From positions 141,314 to 205,313 of the forward strand of contig NZ_QLNP01000074.1 of NCBI RefSeq assembly GCF_003261175.1: a DNA stretch of 64,000 bases. The letters run 5' to 3'. Position numbers and translations under genes: made by a program. This DNA is from Arthrobacter globiformis (GTDB lineage Bacteria; Actinomycetota; Actinomycetes; Actinomycetales; Micrococcaceae). The notes below the pieces were generated by a model, which did no database searches, was not told the DNA's origin, and saw only the letters and a list, made by a program, of their open reading frames with translations. Below, piece after piece: positions 54,691-64,000 of the stretch. Each line of letters opens with the position of its first letter. Within the stretch, counting starts at the first letter, position 1.

Positions 54691-56073
54691 ATGGGAAACA
54701 AACTTGACCTCTCCCACCACCTTGGGGAGTTTGCCGCGGGGCTACGCTTTGCAGATCTACCCCACGATGCAGTCGATGCCGCCAAGAAGAGCCTTCTGGA
54801 TACCCTGGGGGTCATGCTCGGCGCCAGCGGCATGGAACCATCTGTCAGGCCAATTATCGAACTCGTCACTGATGCCGGGGGCAAGGAAGAAGCACGGATT
54901 CTGGGGTTCGGCGGCCGCGTACCGGCGGCAGCCGCAGCCTTCGCCAACGGAACACTCGCACACGGCCTGGACTTTGACAGCCAGACACCTTGGGGCGCGC
55001 ACCCAGACAGCTCCCTCATCCCCGCTCTCCTAGCCCTGGCAGATCGCCAGGGAAATGTAACCGGCGAGGAACTGATCACGGCAATTGCCATCGGTCAGGA
55101 ACTGTTTATTCGCCTGCGCTGCAACGTCGGCTGGAAGATGGACTGGAACCTGTCCAGCGTGATCGGAGTCTACTCCGGCGTTGCAGCATGCGGTTCACTC
55201 CTGGGCTTGAGCGCCGAGCAGATCACCCACGCCATGGGCATCGTCAGCCTCAATGCCGGCGGGACGATGCAACAAATCTTCGGAACCGGCAGTAACCTTC
55301 GTGGACTTTACGCCGGATTCATCGCACAAAGCTGCGTAAACGCAGTCCTTCTTGCCCAGAAGGGGATGCTCGGCATGGAAGACCTCTTCGAAGGCGAGGC
55401 AGGCATTTTCACGGTCTACTTCCACGGCGATTATAACCGCGAAAAGATCCTGGAGAACTTAGGTGAGACATTTCTTTCTGCAGGAATGACGTACAAATAC
55501 TGGCCGGCTGTGGGCAACGCCCATACCTACATCCATGCCGCCATCGAACTTGCACGGGAATACGAGATAAAGCCCGACGAGATAAAGGAGGTGCGCGTCT
55601 ATGTGGGCGACTTTGCTGAACGAATGGTTAAACCTGTCGAAGAGCGAAAGAAGCCCAACACAATAATGGACGCTAAATTCTCATTGCCCTTTACTGTCGC
55701 CCTGGCACTCATCAAGGGCAAAATGAGGATCTCCGATTTCTCTACGGATAGCCTCAGCGACCCCCGTGTCCTGGCTCTCGCCGACAACGTGGAACCGGTC
55801 TTCGACCCAAATCTCAACTGGGACCTCAAGTTGCCAGCAGGGAAGGTCGAAGTCACCACCCGTGACGGCCGCCGCCTAGAGCGTGACGGGTCTGCAGTCC
55901 CCGGTACACCAGAAAGGCCCATGACGTGGGAGGAGCTCAACGAAAAGTTCAGCGACTGCATCCAAGCATCACCCGCACATTTGGCTGCAGAAACGATCAC
56001 CAGAGCGCAGAATCTCATCAGGACATTGGAACACTGCAGCGAGGTCACTCAGCTTCTTGAACTGACTCACTGA
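54691..56073 (+). CDS. MmgE/PrpD-family dehydratase
   Basis: This 460-residue protein has the MmgE/PrpD pattern: FADLPHDAVDAAKKSLLDTL, NGTLAHGLDFDS and the C-terminal half with YKYWPAVGNAHTYI and TIMDAKFSLPFTVALALI. The family includes 2-methylcitrate dehydratase, cis-aconitate decarboxylase and other hydro-lyases; the context points to a dehydratase for a sugar-acid-like compound. ATG 54691 is preferred to 54646 for family length. Confidence 0.88.
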   Translation: MGNKLDLSHHLGEFAAGLRFADLPHDAVDAAKKSLLDTLGVMLGASGMEPSVRPIIELVTDAGGKEEARILGFGGRVPAAAAAFANGTLAHGLDFDSQTPWGAHPDSSLIPALLALADRQGNVTGEELITAIAIGQELFIRLRCNVGWKMDWNLSSVIGVYSGVAACGSLLGLSAEQITHAMGIVSLNAGGTMQQIFGTGSNLRGLYAGFIAQSCVNAVLLAQKGMLGMEDLFEGEAGIFTVYFHGDYNREKILENLGETFLSAGMTYKYWPAVGNAHTYIHAAIELAREYEIKPDEIKEVRVYVGDFAERMVKPVEERKKPNTIMDAKFSLPFTVALALIKGKMRISDFSTDSLSDPRVLALADNVEPVFDPNLNWDLKLPAGKVEVTTRDGRRLERDGSAVPGTPERPMTWEELNEKFSDCIQASPAHLAAETITRAQNLIRTLEHCSEVTQLLELTH

Positions 56074-56287
56074 GACCTGAAGAAGTGTCTTTGGATGATC
56101 TTCCCCACGGTCATCTGCCTTTCCAGTGCGATCCTTTTCGTCGAATATAAATCGAAATACTGCGCCTTTCTCATGGCACCAATTTCAATGCGGACGCCGG
56201 TAGGCATCCGGCAACCAACTGCCCACCGAAATCGTCAGTGGAGCTAAATCATCACGCCCTCGCGGGCGCACTCTACAAGGAGGTAGC

Positions 56288-57685
56288 GTGGCTACAAATT
56301 CATTGCCTGCCAACAAGGCGGTAGGCCGAGCCGAAGTGACTAGGAAAGTCAGGCGAACAATTCTTCCCATCGCTTTCCTGCTGTATGCATTCAACTATAT
56401 GGACCGGTCTTCCATCAGTTACGCGCAATTGACGATGGGAAAGGAGCTCGGTATAGACGTCGCCACATACGGCGCGATCGCCGCCATCTTCTTCATCGCC
56501 TATGTGGTGCTGGAGGTGCCCAGCAATATGATCCTGGCCAAGGTCGGCGCCCGGCTCTGGCTGGCCCGTATCGCCATCACGTGGGGACTGGTCACGGTGG
56601 CCACCGGGTTTGTGTACAACGTGACCCAGCTCTACATCGCCCGGATCCTTCTCGGCATCGCCGAAGCCGGACTCTTCCCGGGGCTTATCCTCTTTCTCAC
56701 CTACTGGTTCCTCAATAATGACCGCGGCCGTGCCATTGGCGCCATGGCACTGGCCATGCCCGTCGCCCTCATTGCCGGAAGCCTCAGCGGTGGATTCATC
56801 CTCGATCACGCCAACTGGTTCGGCCTTAGCTCCTGGCGCTGGATCTTCATTCTCCAGGGCCTGCCGCCCGTCCTTCTGGGCATCTGGATCCTCCTGACCC
56901 TCGCCGACCGTCCGAGTAAGGCGAAGTGGCTCAAAGCTGACGAAAAACAATGGCTGGAAGGTGCAATCGCGGACGAGTATGCCGCCATGCCTGGCGAAAA
57001 GCAGGACCATGCAAGCGAGCTGCGCGCCTTGAGGAACCCAAAAATTCTCTACCTCGGCCTGATAAACGCCCTCGCCGGAGTTGCGACCTACGGCATGACT
57101 TTCTTCCTCCCCCAGGTTGTCTCCCAGCTGAACCCGTCCTACTCCCCCACCAATATCGGCGTCTTCGGTGCCATCCCTTACGCCTGCGGCGCTGTCGTTA
57201 TGCTGTTGCTCGTTCGCTATGCGGACATCAGTGGCCGCCGCAAGTTCATCGTCCTCGCCTGCTTCGCGACAGCCATTATCGGTCTGATCATGACCGCGGT
57301 CTTCCGCGGCTCCCCCGTGCTCGGCATGCTCGGCCTCATCCTCCTCGCGTGCGGCGTTATCGGAAACATACCCACTTACTGGGCCCTGATCAGTGAGGTG
57401 TTGACCAAGCGGCAGGCTGTTGTAGGAATCGCCGTGATCAACGCCCTTGCATCCGCGGGTGGCTTCTTCGGTCCATTCCTGATCGGCAAGCTCGCCACAC
57501 CCGGCGACACCATCGTCGGAATGACCGTCCCCATGGTTGCACTGGTCCTGGCATTCGTCCTGCTACTCTTCGTCAAGGTCCCCGCCCGTACCCCTGCTCA
57601 AACGCAGGTTCAGGAAAAACCGCACGAGCCGGCACAGTCGGCAATCGAGGAGAGTGTCGGCCGATCAGCGGCCGAGCAGCTCTAG
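56288..57685 (+). CDS. MFS transporter, anion:cation symporter (ACS) family
   Basis: This 465-residue protein has the ACS signature FNYMDRSSISYAQLTMGKEL and YVVLEVPSNMILAKVGARLW. GTG 56288 has AAGGAGGT upstream. It likely imports a sugar acid or other organic anion with H+ or Na+, matching the lactonase and dehydratase of the same run. A strong terminator follows. Confidence 0.92.
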   Translation: MATNSLPANKAVGRAEVTRKVRRTILPIAFLLYAFNYMDRSSISYAQLTMGKELGIDVATYGAIAAIFFIAYVVLEVPSNMILAKVGARLWLARIAITWGLVTVATGFVYNVTQLYIARILLGIAEAGLFPGLILFLTYWFLNNDRGRAIGAMALAMPVALIAGSLSGGFILDHANWFGLSSWRWIFILQGLPPVLLGIWILLTLADRPSKAKWLKADEKQWLEGAIADEYAAMPGEKQDHASELRALRNPKILYLGLINALAGVATYGMTFFLPQVVSQLNPSYSPTNIGVFGAIPYACGAVVMLLLVRYADISGRRKFIVLACFATAIIGLIMTAVFRGSPVLGMLGLILLACGVIGNIPTYWALISEVLTKRQAVVGIAVINALASAGGFFGPFLIGKLATPGDTIVGMTVPMVALVLAFVLLLFVKVPARTPAQTQVQEKPHEPAQSAIEESVGRSAAEQL

Positions 57686-57697
57686 CTTCGAACGACC

Positions 57698-57732
57698 ATA
57701 GGCCCCACCCGCATGAGCGGTGTGGGGCCTAT
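57698..57732 (+). terminator. terminator of the SDR-lactonase-PrpD-MFS run
   Basis: Arms ATAGGCCCCAC and its complement, with inner CCGC/GCGG and loop ATGA. Starts 13 bases after the stop. Confidence 0.8.
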
Positions 57733-58208
57733 GCCGTTAACTGGAACGGGTTCGAGGTTTTCGCCGCATGCCACGTGCGATTTTGAATGCCGACGGGAGT
57801 GCAGGTCCCCATATTGACTAAGTCCCACAATGCAGGATATTGTAAACGTGTTATAAGAACTGTGCGCACCGTCACTGTCGTGGCAAAGGTTGACTTCCGA
57901 CTTTCTGTCCCGGCGGGTACGGCAAACTCTCGTCCTCAGAGGTGTCCGGCAGGGCCATGAGGATCAGTTCGCTACACACCGTCGTGTTCGTGCCGATGCG
58001 CAAAGAACACCGAGCCAAAGGTAGTTAGACGCATGCCTGAACAGTGTCGATCGAATTCATGCGAATCCTGTGCCCTAAGCCCAGCCCTCCGCACCCCTGT
58101 CGCACGAGCTCTCCCGGAGCGTGCCCTGCTTCCTCTTGCCTCCCCCCGTACCGCAACAACTCCGTGTCAGGAACCGTCCCCGGCAGCACGTACGAAAGGT
58201 GCTGTCCG
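57733..58208. other. interval before the second MFS gene
   Basis: About 475 bases; only the 7-7-7 palindrome at 57820 is recognised. A frame starting at 58044 is in phase with the MFS gene but Pro/Ser-rich and not membrane-like. Confidence 0.4.
57820..57840 (+). promoter_or_regulatory. 7-7-7 palindrome site (AAGTCCC-N7-AGGATAT)
   Basis: Half-sites AAGTCCC and AGGATAT, seven bases apart. On the minus strand it reads ATATCCT-N7-GGGACTT, very close to the ALDH site at 51095. It lies 368 bases before the MFS gene. Confidence 0.55.
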
Positions 58209-59612
58209 ATGACCACCATGCATGTCAACGCGACTCACAGGCTCGACAGCCTCCCCATCAGCAAATTCCATCGGCGCATGATGTGGCTGGTTGGCCTCGG
58301 GTTGTTCTTCGACTCGTTCGACAACACACTCTCCTCAGCCGTGCTGGCCTCCATGCTGCCCACCGGGTTCTCCACGCTCGAGCTGAACTCCCTGTTCCTT
58401 TCAGCCACATTCGCCGGCCTGGCAACTGGCGCGGCACTCTCGGGCTGGCTCAGCGACCGGATCGGACGAGGCTTCGCGTTCCAGTTCAGCCTTGGCCTGT
58501 TCGGAATCTTGGCCTTGGCCGCCGCCTTTGCGCCCAACATTGAAGTGCTCATCGGTCTGCGGCTCCTGATGGCCATCGGAATGGGCGCCGAATACGTCAT
58601 CTGCTACGGCATGATTACCGAATTCTTCCCGCGTTCCCACCGCGGCAAATACCTCGGCTTCCTCGGAGTTTTCGGCGGATTCGGCGTCTCACTGTCCTCG
58701 CTCATCGGCTTCCTGGTCATTCCCGCCTTTTCGTGGCGGGCAATGTTCGTCATCGGCGGCGTTGGCGCCCTGATCGCTTGGTGGTTGCGCCGTAATATGC
58801 CCGAGTCTCCCCGGTGGCTGGAATCGCGCGGCCGCTACGAGGAAGCCGAAGCAGCTCTTCAGAAGATCGAAAAGGAATCGGGCGTTACTAGCCCGAAGGT
58901 CACCCCCACTCCGGTTGTCGACCAGAAGGCCAGTGCCGCCCATGACAAGGCCAACTACGTGCCCGTCACGGTGCTCTTCTCACGCGGCGTTATCGGGCGG
59001 ACCATACTAGCCCTTTGCCTGACCGTCATCTGCCTGTTTGGCTCCTACTCCGTGACGGGCTGGATGCCCACCTTCTTCGTGAAGCAGGGAATGAACGTTA
59101 CGTCCTCCCTTGGATTCAACGCCGCGATCATGTCCGGCTACGTCGTAGGTCCGCTGCTGTGTGCGTTGCTTGCTTACAAGCTGGGCCGCCGCCGCAGCAT
59201 CGTCGGTTCCGGTACCCTCGCAGCGATCTTCGCCGGCATCTACCCCTTCATGACCGAACCCGCACTCATCATCACCATCGGCTTCATCCTGGTCGCCATG
59301 GCTGCGTCGTTCCTGACCATGTGCCTGGGTACCGTGCCGGAGTTCTTCCCGACCGCCTTCCGCTTCCGCGGCGGTGGCCTTGCCCAGACCGTAGGCCGCG
59401 TCTGCCTGATCGCCTCCCCGTTCATTGTCCTGGGGCTGTTCACCAGCTTCGGCATCGTCGGAGTGATCCTGACCGTGTCCGGCCTGTACATCGCAGCTAC
59501 AGTAATCTTCGCTGCCGCCCGTGTGGACACTTCCGCCGAGGCCCTGGCTCACATCGCTCCCGGCGGTGACACCGCCGACGCAGATGCCGAGGAGCCCAAG
59601 GCCCACGCATGA
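58209..59612 (+). CDS. MFS transporter, sugar-porter/aromatic-acid-type
   Basis: This 467-residue protein has twelve membrane segments, with motif A WLSDRIGRGF and the half-way pattern EFFPRSHRGKYLGFLG. It resembles AAHS/niacin or sugar MFS symporters. ATG 58209 has AAAGG ten bases upstream. It heads the run MFS-ADH-ALDH-IclR and would import the alcohol or acid precursor. Confidence 0.88.
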   Translation: MTTMHVNATHRLDSLPISKFHRRMMWLVGLGLFFDSFDNTLSSAVLASMLPTGFSTLELNSLFLSATFAGLATGAALSGWLSDRIGRGFAFQFSLGLFGILALAAAFAPNIEVLIGLRLLMAIGMGAEYVICYGMITEFFPRSHRGKYLGFLGVFGGFGVSLSSLIGFLVIPAFSWRAMFVIGGVGALIAWWLRRNMPESPRWLESRGRYEEAEAALQKIEKESGVTSPKVTPTPVVDQKASAAHDKANYVPVTVLFSRGVIGRTILALCLTVICLFGSYSVTGWMPTFFVKQGMNVTSSLGFNAAIMSGYVVGPLLCALLAYKLGRRRSIVGSGTLAAIFAGIYPFMTEPALIITIGFILVAMAASFLTMCLGTVPEFFPTAFRFRGGGLAQTVGRVCLIASPFIVLGLFTSFGIVGVILTVSGLYIAATVIFAAARVDTSAEALAHIAPGGDTADADAEEPKAHA

Positions 59613-59692
59613 CCCATTGAGGGCGAACGCGCGGCAGCGTCGCCGACGTCTGAGACAGTCCGGCCGCCGGGCCTGAATTCATACAACTAAGC

Positions 59693-59733
59693 CTGACGTC
59701 CTCGGACCTGACTTACCGGTCCGAGGACGTCAG
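59693..59733 (+). terminator. terminator after the MFS gene
   Basis: A perfect 16-base stem CTGACGTCCTCGGACC with a nine-base loop. The stretch 59613-59915 between the MFS and ADH genes holds nothing else that I can recognise. Confidence 0.8.
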
Positions 59734-59915
59734 ATCCATCAGCCGGCAGAACTCGCCACTGTGAACCCCCCCCCGCTGAGGACTTCAGCACAATCCATCG
59801 AATGTAACGTCACGTCCCTCCGGTCAGGGAGGGCCTGGTGCAGCAACTCCGATGCAGAATGTACCCGAGGCGTCACTGATGCCGTCCATCTCCTGACCAT
59901 CAAGGAGCAGTAGTT

Positions 59916-60944
59916 ATGAAAGCCGTTGTTTTCCAAGGCGAGGGTAGGCTCGAGATCCGCGACTATCCGGACCCCGTACCCGGGCCAGACGAAGTAGTTA
60001 TCCGCATCAAGGCCTCCGGTATGTGCGGAAGCGACCTCCATCACCTGCACGGCCCTGTCCGTACCGGCGAGGAACTGGTCATCGAGGGCCATGAGCCGTG
60101 TGGAGTCGTCGAACTTGTCGGCGACGCCGTCAAGGCAAGCGAGGCCAAAGTAGGTGACCGGGTGATGGTCCACCACTATGACGGATGCCGCACCTGCCAG
60201 TACTGCCGCTCCGGCTGGACCCAGTACTGCCCCAACGGACGCATCGTCTACGGTGGACTGAACGGAGACGGCGGCCACGCCAACTTCATGAAGGTCCCCG
60301 CACACACCCTCATCAAACTGCCCGAATCGCTCTCGTTCAAGACCGGTGCGGCCATCTCGTGCGGCACTGGAACGGCCTTCGCCGCCATCAAGAGGGTTAA
60401 CCTGTCCGCCGACGAAACCGTCGCAGTCTTCGGTCAGGGACCTGTCGGACTGAGCGTCACCCTGCTGGCCAAGGCCTTCGGAGCCAGGGTCATCGCCGTG
60501 GACGTCGAACCGTCACGGCTGGAGATGGCCAAGCAATTCGGCGCCGACCACGTCGTCGACTCCCGAGAACAGGACCCTGTTGAAGCCATCCGCGAGCTGA
60601 CCCGCCGCGGCGAAGGGGCGGATAAGACCATCGAGTGCAGCGCCATCCCCGCCGTACGCCGACAGGCCATCCAGGCAGCCCGGCCGTGGGGGACCGCGTG
60701 CATGGTGGGAGTCTTCGGCAAGATCGACCTGGACAGCGAAGAGCTCATCCATCTGCACAAGACCGTTCTCGGGTCGCTCACGTTTAGCAAAAACCAGCAG
60801 GAAGACTGCGCCCAGTTCGTTGCCGAACGTGGCCTGGACGTGGAGTCCCTGTTCACCAATGAGTTCAGCCTCGCCGAAGCCGAGAAGGCCTACGAGCTGT
60901 TCGACCAGCGCAAGATCGGCAAAGGCGTTTTCATCTTCGACTGA
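59916..60944 (+). CDS. zinc-dependent alcohol dehydrogenase
   Basis: This 342-residue MDR enzyme has Cys37 (MCGSDLHHL), His59-Glu60 (GHEPCG), four structural cysteines at 91, 94, 97 and 105 (GCRTCQYCRSG...QYC), and the cofactor loop GQGPVGLS. It is a close relative of polyol/threonine-type ADHs. It forms a pair with the ALDH that follows 33 bases later. Confidence 0.92.
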   Translation: MKAVVFQGEGRLEIRDYPDPVPGPDEVVIRIKASGMCGSDLHHLHGPVRTGEELVIEGHEPCGVVELVGDAVKASEAKVGDRVMVHHYDGCRTCQYCRSGWTQYCPNGRIVYGGLNGDGGHANFMKVPAHTLIKLPESLSFKTGAAISCGTGTAFAAIKRVNLSADETVAVFGQGPVGLSVTLLAKAFGARVIAVDVEPSRLEMAKQFGADHVVDSREQDPVEAIRELTRRGEGADKTIECSAIPAVRRQAIQAARPWGTACMVGVFGKIDLDSEELIHLHKTVLGSLTFSKNQQEDCAQFVAERGLDVESLFTNEFSLAEAEKAYELFDQRKIGKGVFIFD

Positions 60945-60977
60945 CAGCATGTCAACGGTCATCCTGGAAGGAATGTC

Positions 60978-62477
60978 ATGACCACAACCCAGCAGAGCTT
61001 CGCACCGTCCGAGCAGGCCCAGAGCTTCCTCTCCCGCGAGGTGCACCAGCTCTTCATCGACGGCCAGATGGTTCCGGCCGAGTCCGGAAAGACCCTTACC
61101 ACCAATAATCCGTCCACCGGCGAGGTCCTGGCGCGTTTCGCCGCCGGCGGCCCCTCCGACGTCGACCGGGCGGTCCTGGCCGCACGCAAGGCCTTCAACG
61201 GCCCGTGGAGCTCCTGGAGCCCTTACGAGCGGCAGGCGCTGTTGAACCGTGTCGCGCAGGTCCTTGACCAGAGGTTCGAGGAACTGGCTGAGATCGAGGC
61301 CCTGGACATGGGCGCTCCGGTTTCGAGGCTGCGCAACTCCAAGGCGTCGCTGATGAAGATGCTGTCGTTCTTCGCCTCCCAGGCGACCAGCATCTCCGGT
61401 GAGACCCTGATGAACGGCATCCCCGGGAACGTGGCAACAATGACGCTTAAGGCACCCGTCGGTGTCATCGGCGGCATCATTCCCTGGAACGGACCGCTCA
61501 ACGGACAGTTCTGGATCATAGGCGCCGTCCTGGCCAGCGGGTGCACCGCGGTACTCAAGCCGGCCTCGGAAGCGTCGCTGTCGGTGCTGCGCACAGCCGA
61601 GATCCTCCACGAGGCCGGCGTCCCCGCAGGTGTCATCAATGTCATCACAGGATCCGGCAGTTCAGCCGGTAACGCCCTCGCAGCCCACCCCGACGTTGAC
61701 CGGGTGGCGTTCACGGGTTCCACGGAGACCGGCCGCCGCATCATCGAAGCGTCCACCGTCAACATCAAAAAGCTGCAGCTCGAATTGGGCGGCAAATCGG
61801 CAGACATCATCTGCGCAGACGCGGACCTGGACAAAGCAGTCGCTGGCGCGGCGATGGGCGTCTTCGCGAATTCCGGCCAGATCTGCTTCGCGGGGACCCG
61901 TGTGCTGGTCCAGAGGCCCATCGTCGACCAATTCACGGAGCGGCTGCTGGCATTCATGGATACGCTCAGGGTCGGGCACAGCCTCGACAATGCATCCACC
62001 CTGGGGCCGGTCATCAACCAGAATCAACTGGACACCGTCCTTAACTACATTGACATTGGCCGGAACGAAGGCGCCGAGCTACTTTACGGCGGGGCACGCC
62101 TCGGCGATGACCTCGGGAACGGATACTTCGTCCAGCCCAGCGTCTTCGGCGGCGTCAACAACAACATGCGCATCGCCCGTGAAGAGATCTTCGGCCCGGT
62201 GCTTTCCATCCTTCCGTTTGACGACATCGACGAAGCCATCGCCATCGCAAACGACTCCGAGTACGGCCTCGGAGGAGCAGTCTGGTCGCAAAACCTCTCC
62301 ACAGCCCTCCGGGCCGTTAACGGGGTCCACACCGGTACGATGTGGGTCAACTGCTACGGCTACATCGATCCGCTCGTTGGATTCAGCGGCACCAAGCTCA
62401 GCGGTTACGGCTACAAAGGAACTGCGGCGCATATGGACACCTACCTGTACACCAAGAGCATCTACATGCAGCTGTAG
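60978..62477 (+). CDS. aldehyde dehydrogenase
   Basis: This 499-residue ALDH has Asn171 (IIPWNGP), Glu269 (LELGGKS) and Cys303 (SGQICFAG). It oxidises the aldehyde made by the adjacent ADH. Normal length; GGAAGGAATGTC precedes the ATG. Confidence 0.93.
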   Translation: MTTTQQSFAPSEQAQSFLSREVHQLFIDGQMVPAESGKTLTTNNPSTGEVLARFAAGGPSDVDRAVLAARKAFNGPWSSWSPYERQALLNRVAQVLDQRFEELAEIEALDMGAPVSRLRNSKASLMKMLSFFASQATSISGETLMNGIPGNVATMTLKAPVGVIGGIIPWNGPLNGQFWIIGAVLASGCTAVLKPASEASLSVLRTAEILHEAGVPAGVINVITGSGSSAGNALAAHPDVDRVAFTGSTETGRRIIEASTVNIKKLQLELGGKSADIICADADLDKAVAGAAMGVFANSGQICFAGTRVLVQRPIVDQFTERLLAFMDTLRVGHSLDNASTLGPVINQNQLDTVLNYIDIGRNEGAELLYGGARLGDDLGNGYFVQPSVFGGVNNNMRIAREEIFGPVLSILPFDDIDEAIAIANDSEYGLGGAVWSQNLSTALRAVNGVHTGTMWVNCYGYIDPLVGFSGTKLSGYGYKGTAAHMDTYLYTKSIYMQL

Positions 62478-62751
62478 ACCGTTCTAGGTCCTCGGAAACG
62501 AGTCCCTTCAGCTTGCAGGGCGTGTCCCAACACGCTTCAAAAATGCCTGCATATCTGACGGCGGCGGTCACTGGCCACAGAAGCCAATGACCGCCGCCTG
62601 TCGACACTATAATGGTCACCGTTGCCCGTACCGTCGAAAGACATGTTGGCGGTAGCTGTCCGTGAATCAGCAGCCACACCTGGATGCCTCACCGCAGAGC
62701 AGAGGTGCCCCTTAATAAGGGCCACGTGAAGAGAAGGATGGGAATCATCTT

Positions 62752-63558
62752 ATGAGTGGACGCGGTTCGGCTGGCGTTGGCGAGGTCGCAGACGCGGCGG
62801 ACAGTGCGGGCAGCCTGGCGCGGATGCTGCAGATTCTGGAATTGTTTACAGAGCAGGAACCGGTGTGGTCCACCGCGGAGCTCATCAATGCACTGGACAC
62901 ATCCCGCTCCACGGGTTACCGCTACATTAAGACCCTGCATGATGCTGGGCTTCTCACCACGGTGCGCAACGGCTACTACAGTCTTGGTCCACGCATCATC
63001 GAAATGGACCTGCAGATCCGGCAGACGGACCCCCTCCTTCTGGCAAGCCAGGGAGTTCTTGAGGATCTGGTGGAAAATGTCGGACACTCGGCACTCTTGC
63101 TGACCGCTTTCCGCGATTCAGTCCTATGCATTGGCGAATGCCGGGCACCGCAAAGCCCCGCCAACAGATTCAGCCGCGGGCAAAGGCGTCCGATGTTCCA
63201 GGGAGCCGGCTCCAAAGTCATCCTGGCCCATCTGCCACACCACCGCCTGAAGGCCATCTATCCCCGTCACCTCGAAGAAATAGAGCGCGCCGGTCTAGGC
63301 ACCAACTGGAGCGAATTCCGCAAAAGTCTTGGAGAGATCAAAAAAAATGGCTACCTGTTGACCAAGGGAGAATTCAATCCCGGTGTCTACGGTGTCGCAG
63401 CGCCCATCCTCACTGACCAGAAAACTGCTGTAGGCAGTGTCGGGGTCGCATGGGACGAAAACGTCCGTGACATCAACGTCGAACAGGCAATCCACGCTGT
63501 GAAACAGGCGGCAAACACCATCTCCAGACGCCTCGCCGAAAGCCAGGGACAGTCGTAA
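62752..63558 (+). CDS. IclR-family transcriptional regulator
   Basis: This 268-residue protein has a winged HTH (STAELINALDTSRSTGYRYI, about residues 42-62) and an IclR effector domain (VENVGHSALLLTAFRDSVL, GVYGVAAPILTDQKTAVGSV). It lies downstream of the ADH/ALDH pair and upstream of the 7-7-7 palindrome at 63821. It is one of two IclR candidates for those sites. Confidence 0.9.
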   Translation: MSGRGSAGVGEVADAADSAGSLARMLQILELFTEQEPVWSTAELINALDTSRSTGYRYIKTLHDAGLLTTVRNGYYSLGPRIIEMDLQIRQTDPLLLASQGVLEDLVENVGHSALLLTAFRDSVLCIGECRAPQSPANRFSRGQRRPMFQGAGSKVILAHLPHHRLKAIYPRHLEEIERAGLGTNWSEFRKSLGEIKKNGYLLTKGEFNPGVYGVAAPILTDQKTAVGSVGVAWDENVRDINVEQAIHAVKQAANTISRRLAESQGQS

Positions 63559-63945
63559 AATCAACAAGGCCCCACAACGGGCCCGCAGGCAACGGAAGCT
63601 CTGGTCTCTCGTTCCGACTCTGACGGTACTGACCAACCGGCCATGCCCGCCCTCTGCACGAGGTCGGCCTGTAAGTTCCCCTGGAAAGACGCTGCGTCCA
63701 AGGCCTGTGACGTCTCCCCTGCCGTGGTCCGGCCCGTTAGCCTCGGGTTTCTTCCATCTCCTACCGAGTGTTGCTTTAAGCTCGCCACCGCGAGGAAAAG
63801 TGTTCGCGTAGATATTGATCAGATCCCGTCATATGGGATATGGTTAATGCAGGCGCTCGGCCGGCAAGGTATTTCAGCGGCTGGCCGGCCGCCGTCCCCC
63901 GCCGTTCGTGCCGGGGTTGAATCGACTTTTGTGAAGGAGCAGCAG
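63559..63945. other. upstream region of the gene at the right edge
   Basis: 387 bases with the 7-7-7 palindrome at 63821 and no gene; a 75-codon minus frame is not convincing. Confidence 0.4.
63821..63841 (+). promoter_or_regulatory. 7-7-7 palindrome site (AGATCCC-N7-GGGATAT)
   Basis: Half-sites AGATCCC and GGGATAT, seven bases apart, 105 bases before the partial gene at the window edge. Confidence 0.58.
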
Positions 63946-64000
63946 ATGCGCGTAAGCAAGGCAGCGGAAACGGACATCGAAGCAGTCGGATCCATGCGTG
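63946..64000 (+). CDS. N-terminus of an unidentified protein, cut by window edge
   Basis: AAGGAG lies six bases before ATG 63946; 18 codons are visible (MRVSKAAETDIEAVGSMR). No function can be assigned from so little. The palindrome at 63821 probably regulates it. Confidence 0.6.
   Translation, partial: MRVSKAAETDIEAVGSMR

Noticed and set aside
59007-61610. Long minus-strand frames opposite the MFS, ADH and ALDH genes
   Set aside because: Shadow frames of high-GC genes; the plus-strand proteins have complete catalytic motifs.
1-64000. CRISPR array
   Set aside because: No regularly spaced direct repeats of 25-40 bases were seen, and no cas-like gene.

Overview
The window looks like a chromosomal segment of a high-GC actinobacterium of the Arthrobacter/Paenarthrobacter type. 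The signs are G/C-ending codons, AAGGAG-type ribosome sites, mycobacterial-style coenzyme F420 genes (fused fbiC), MmyB-type regulators and many MFS/SDR/Zn-ADH/ALDH catabolic modules. No rRNA, tRNA or CRISPR array was found.

Layout. (1) 1-22.9 kb is one catabolic locus built around coenzyme F420. It holds a MaoC-type dehydratase, an MHS-type permease, a Zn-alcohol dehydrogenase/aldehyde dehydrogenase pair, a SnoaL-like protein, a sugar-type ABC importer whose ATPase and one permease are fused, an EthD-domain protein, an F420-dependent LLM oxidoreductase, an F420:NADPH reductase, an SDR, a TetR regulator, and an opposing operon for F420 synthesis (fbiA-fbiC-cofC-cofE). Related CGAACG/GTTCG palindromes lie before several of these units, so F420 supply may be induced together with the pathway that uses it. 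A frameshifted amylo-alpha-1,6-glucosidase gene sits inside the locus.

(2) 24.1-33.5 kb is a defence-type island lying between two 28-bp dif-like sequences in inverted orientation. It carries a RelA/SpoT-like small synthetase with a small overlapping partner, and a tight three-gene operon of class III nucleotidyl cyclase, stand-alone E2-like protein and three-helix membrane protein of the Pycsar effector type. It also has a DUF3892 gene, a family of small paralogous unknown proteins, and what looks like the remnant of a serine recombinase.

(3) 33.5-49 kb is accessory metabolism: MFS exporters, a full-length second amylo-alpha-1,6-glucosidase, an XRE/MmyB regulator, a Tat-exported hydrolase, an aldo/keto reductase, a cyclophilin-like lipoprotein, SDRs, a Zn-ADH and a universal stress protein. 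It also has several gene remnants, including a third piece of the glucosidase.

(4) 49-64 kb is a second catabolic region with two IclR regulators: ALDH, SDR, SMP-30 lactonase, MmgE/PrpD, two MFS importers and a Zn-ADH/ALDH pair. Five palindromes with the same 7-7-7 layout (ATATCCC-N7-GGGATAT type) lie before genes spread over 34.9-63.8 kb and suggest one shared regulator.

Most likely new biology: the cyclase/E2-like/membrane-effector operon (26.5-28.5 kb), its dif-like borders, and the co-regulation of F420 synthesis with a catabolic pathway.
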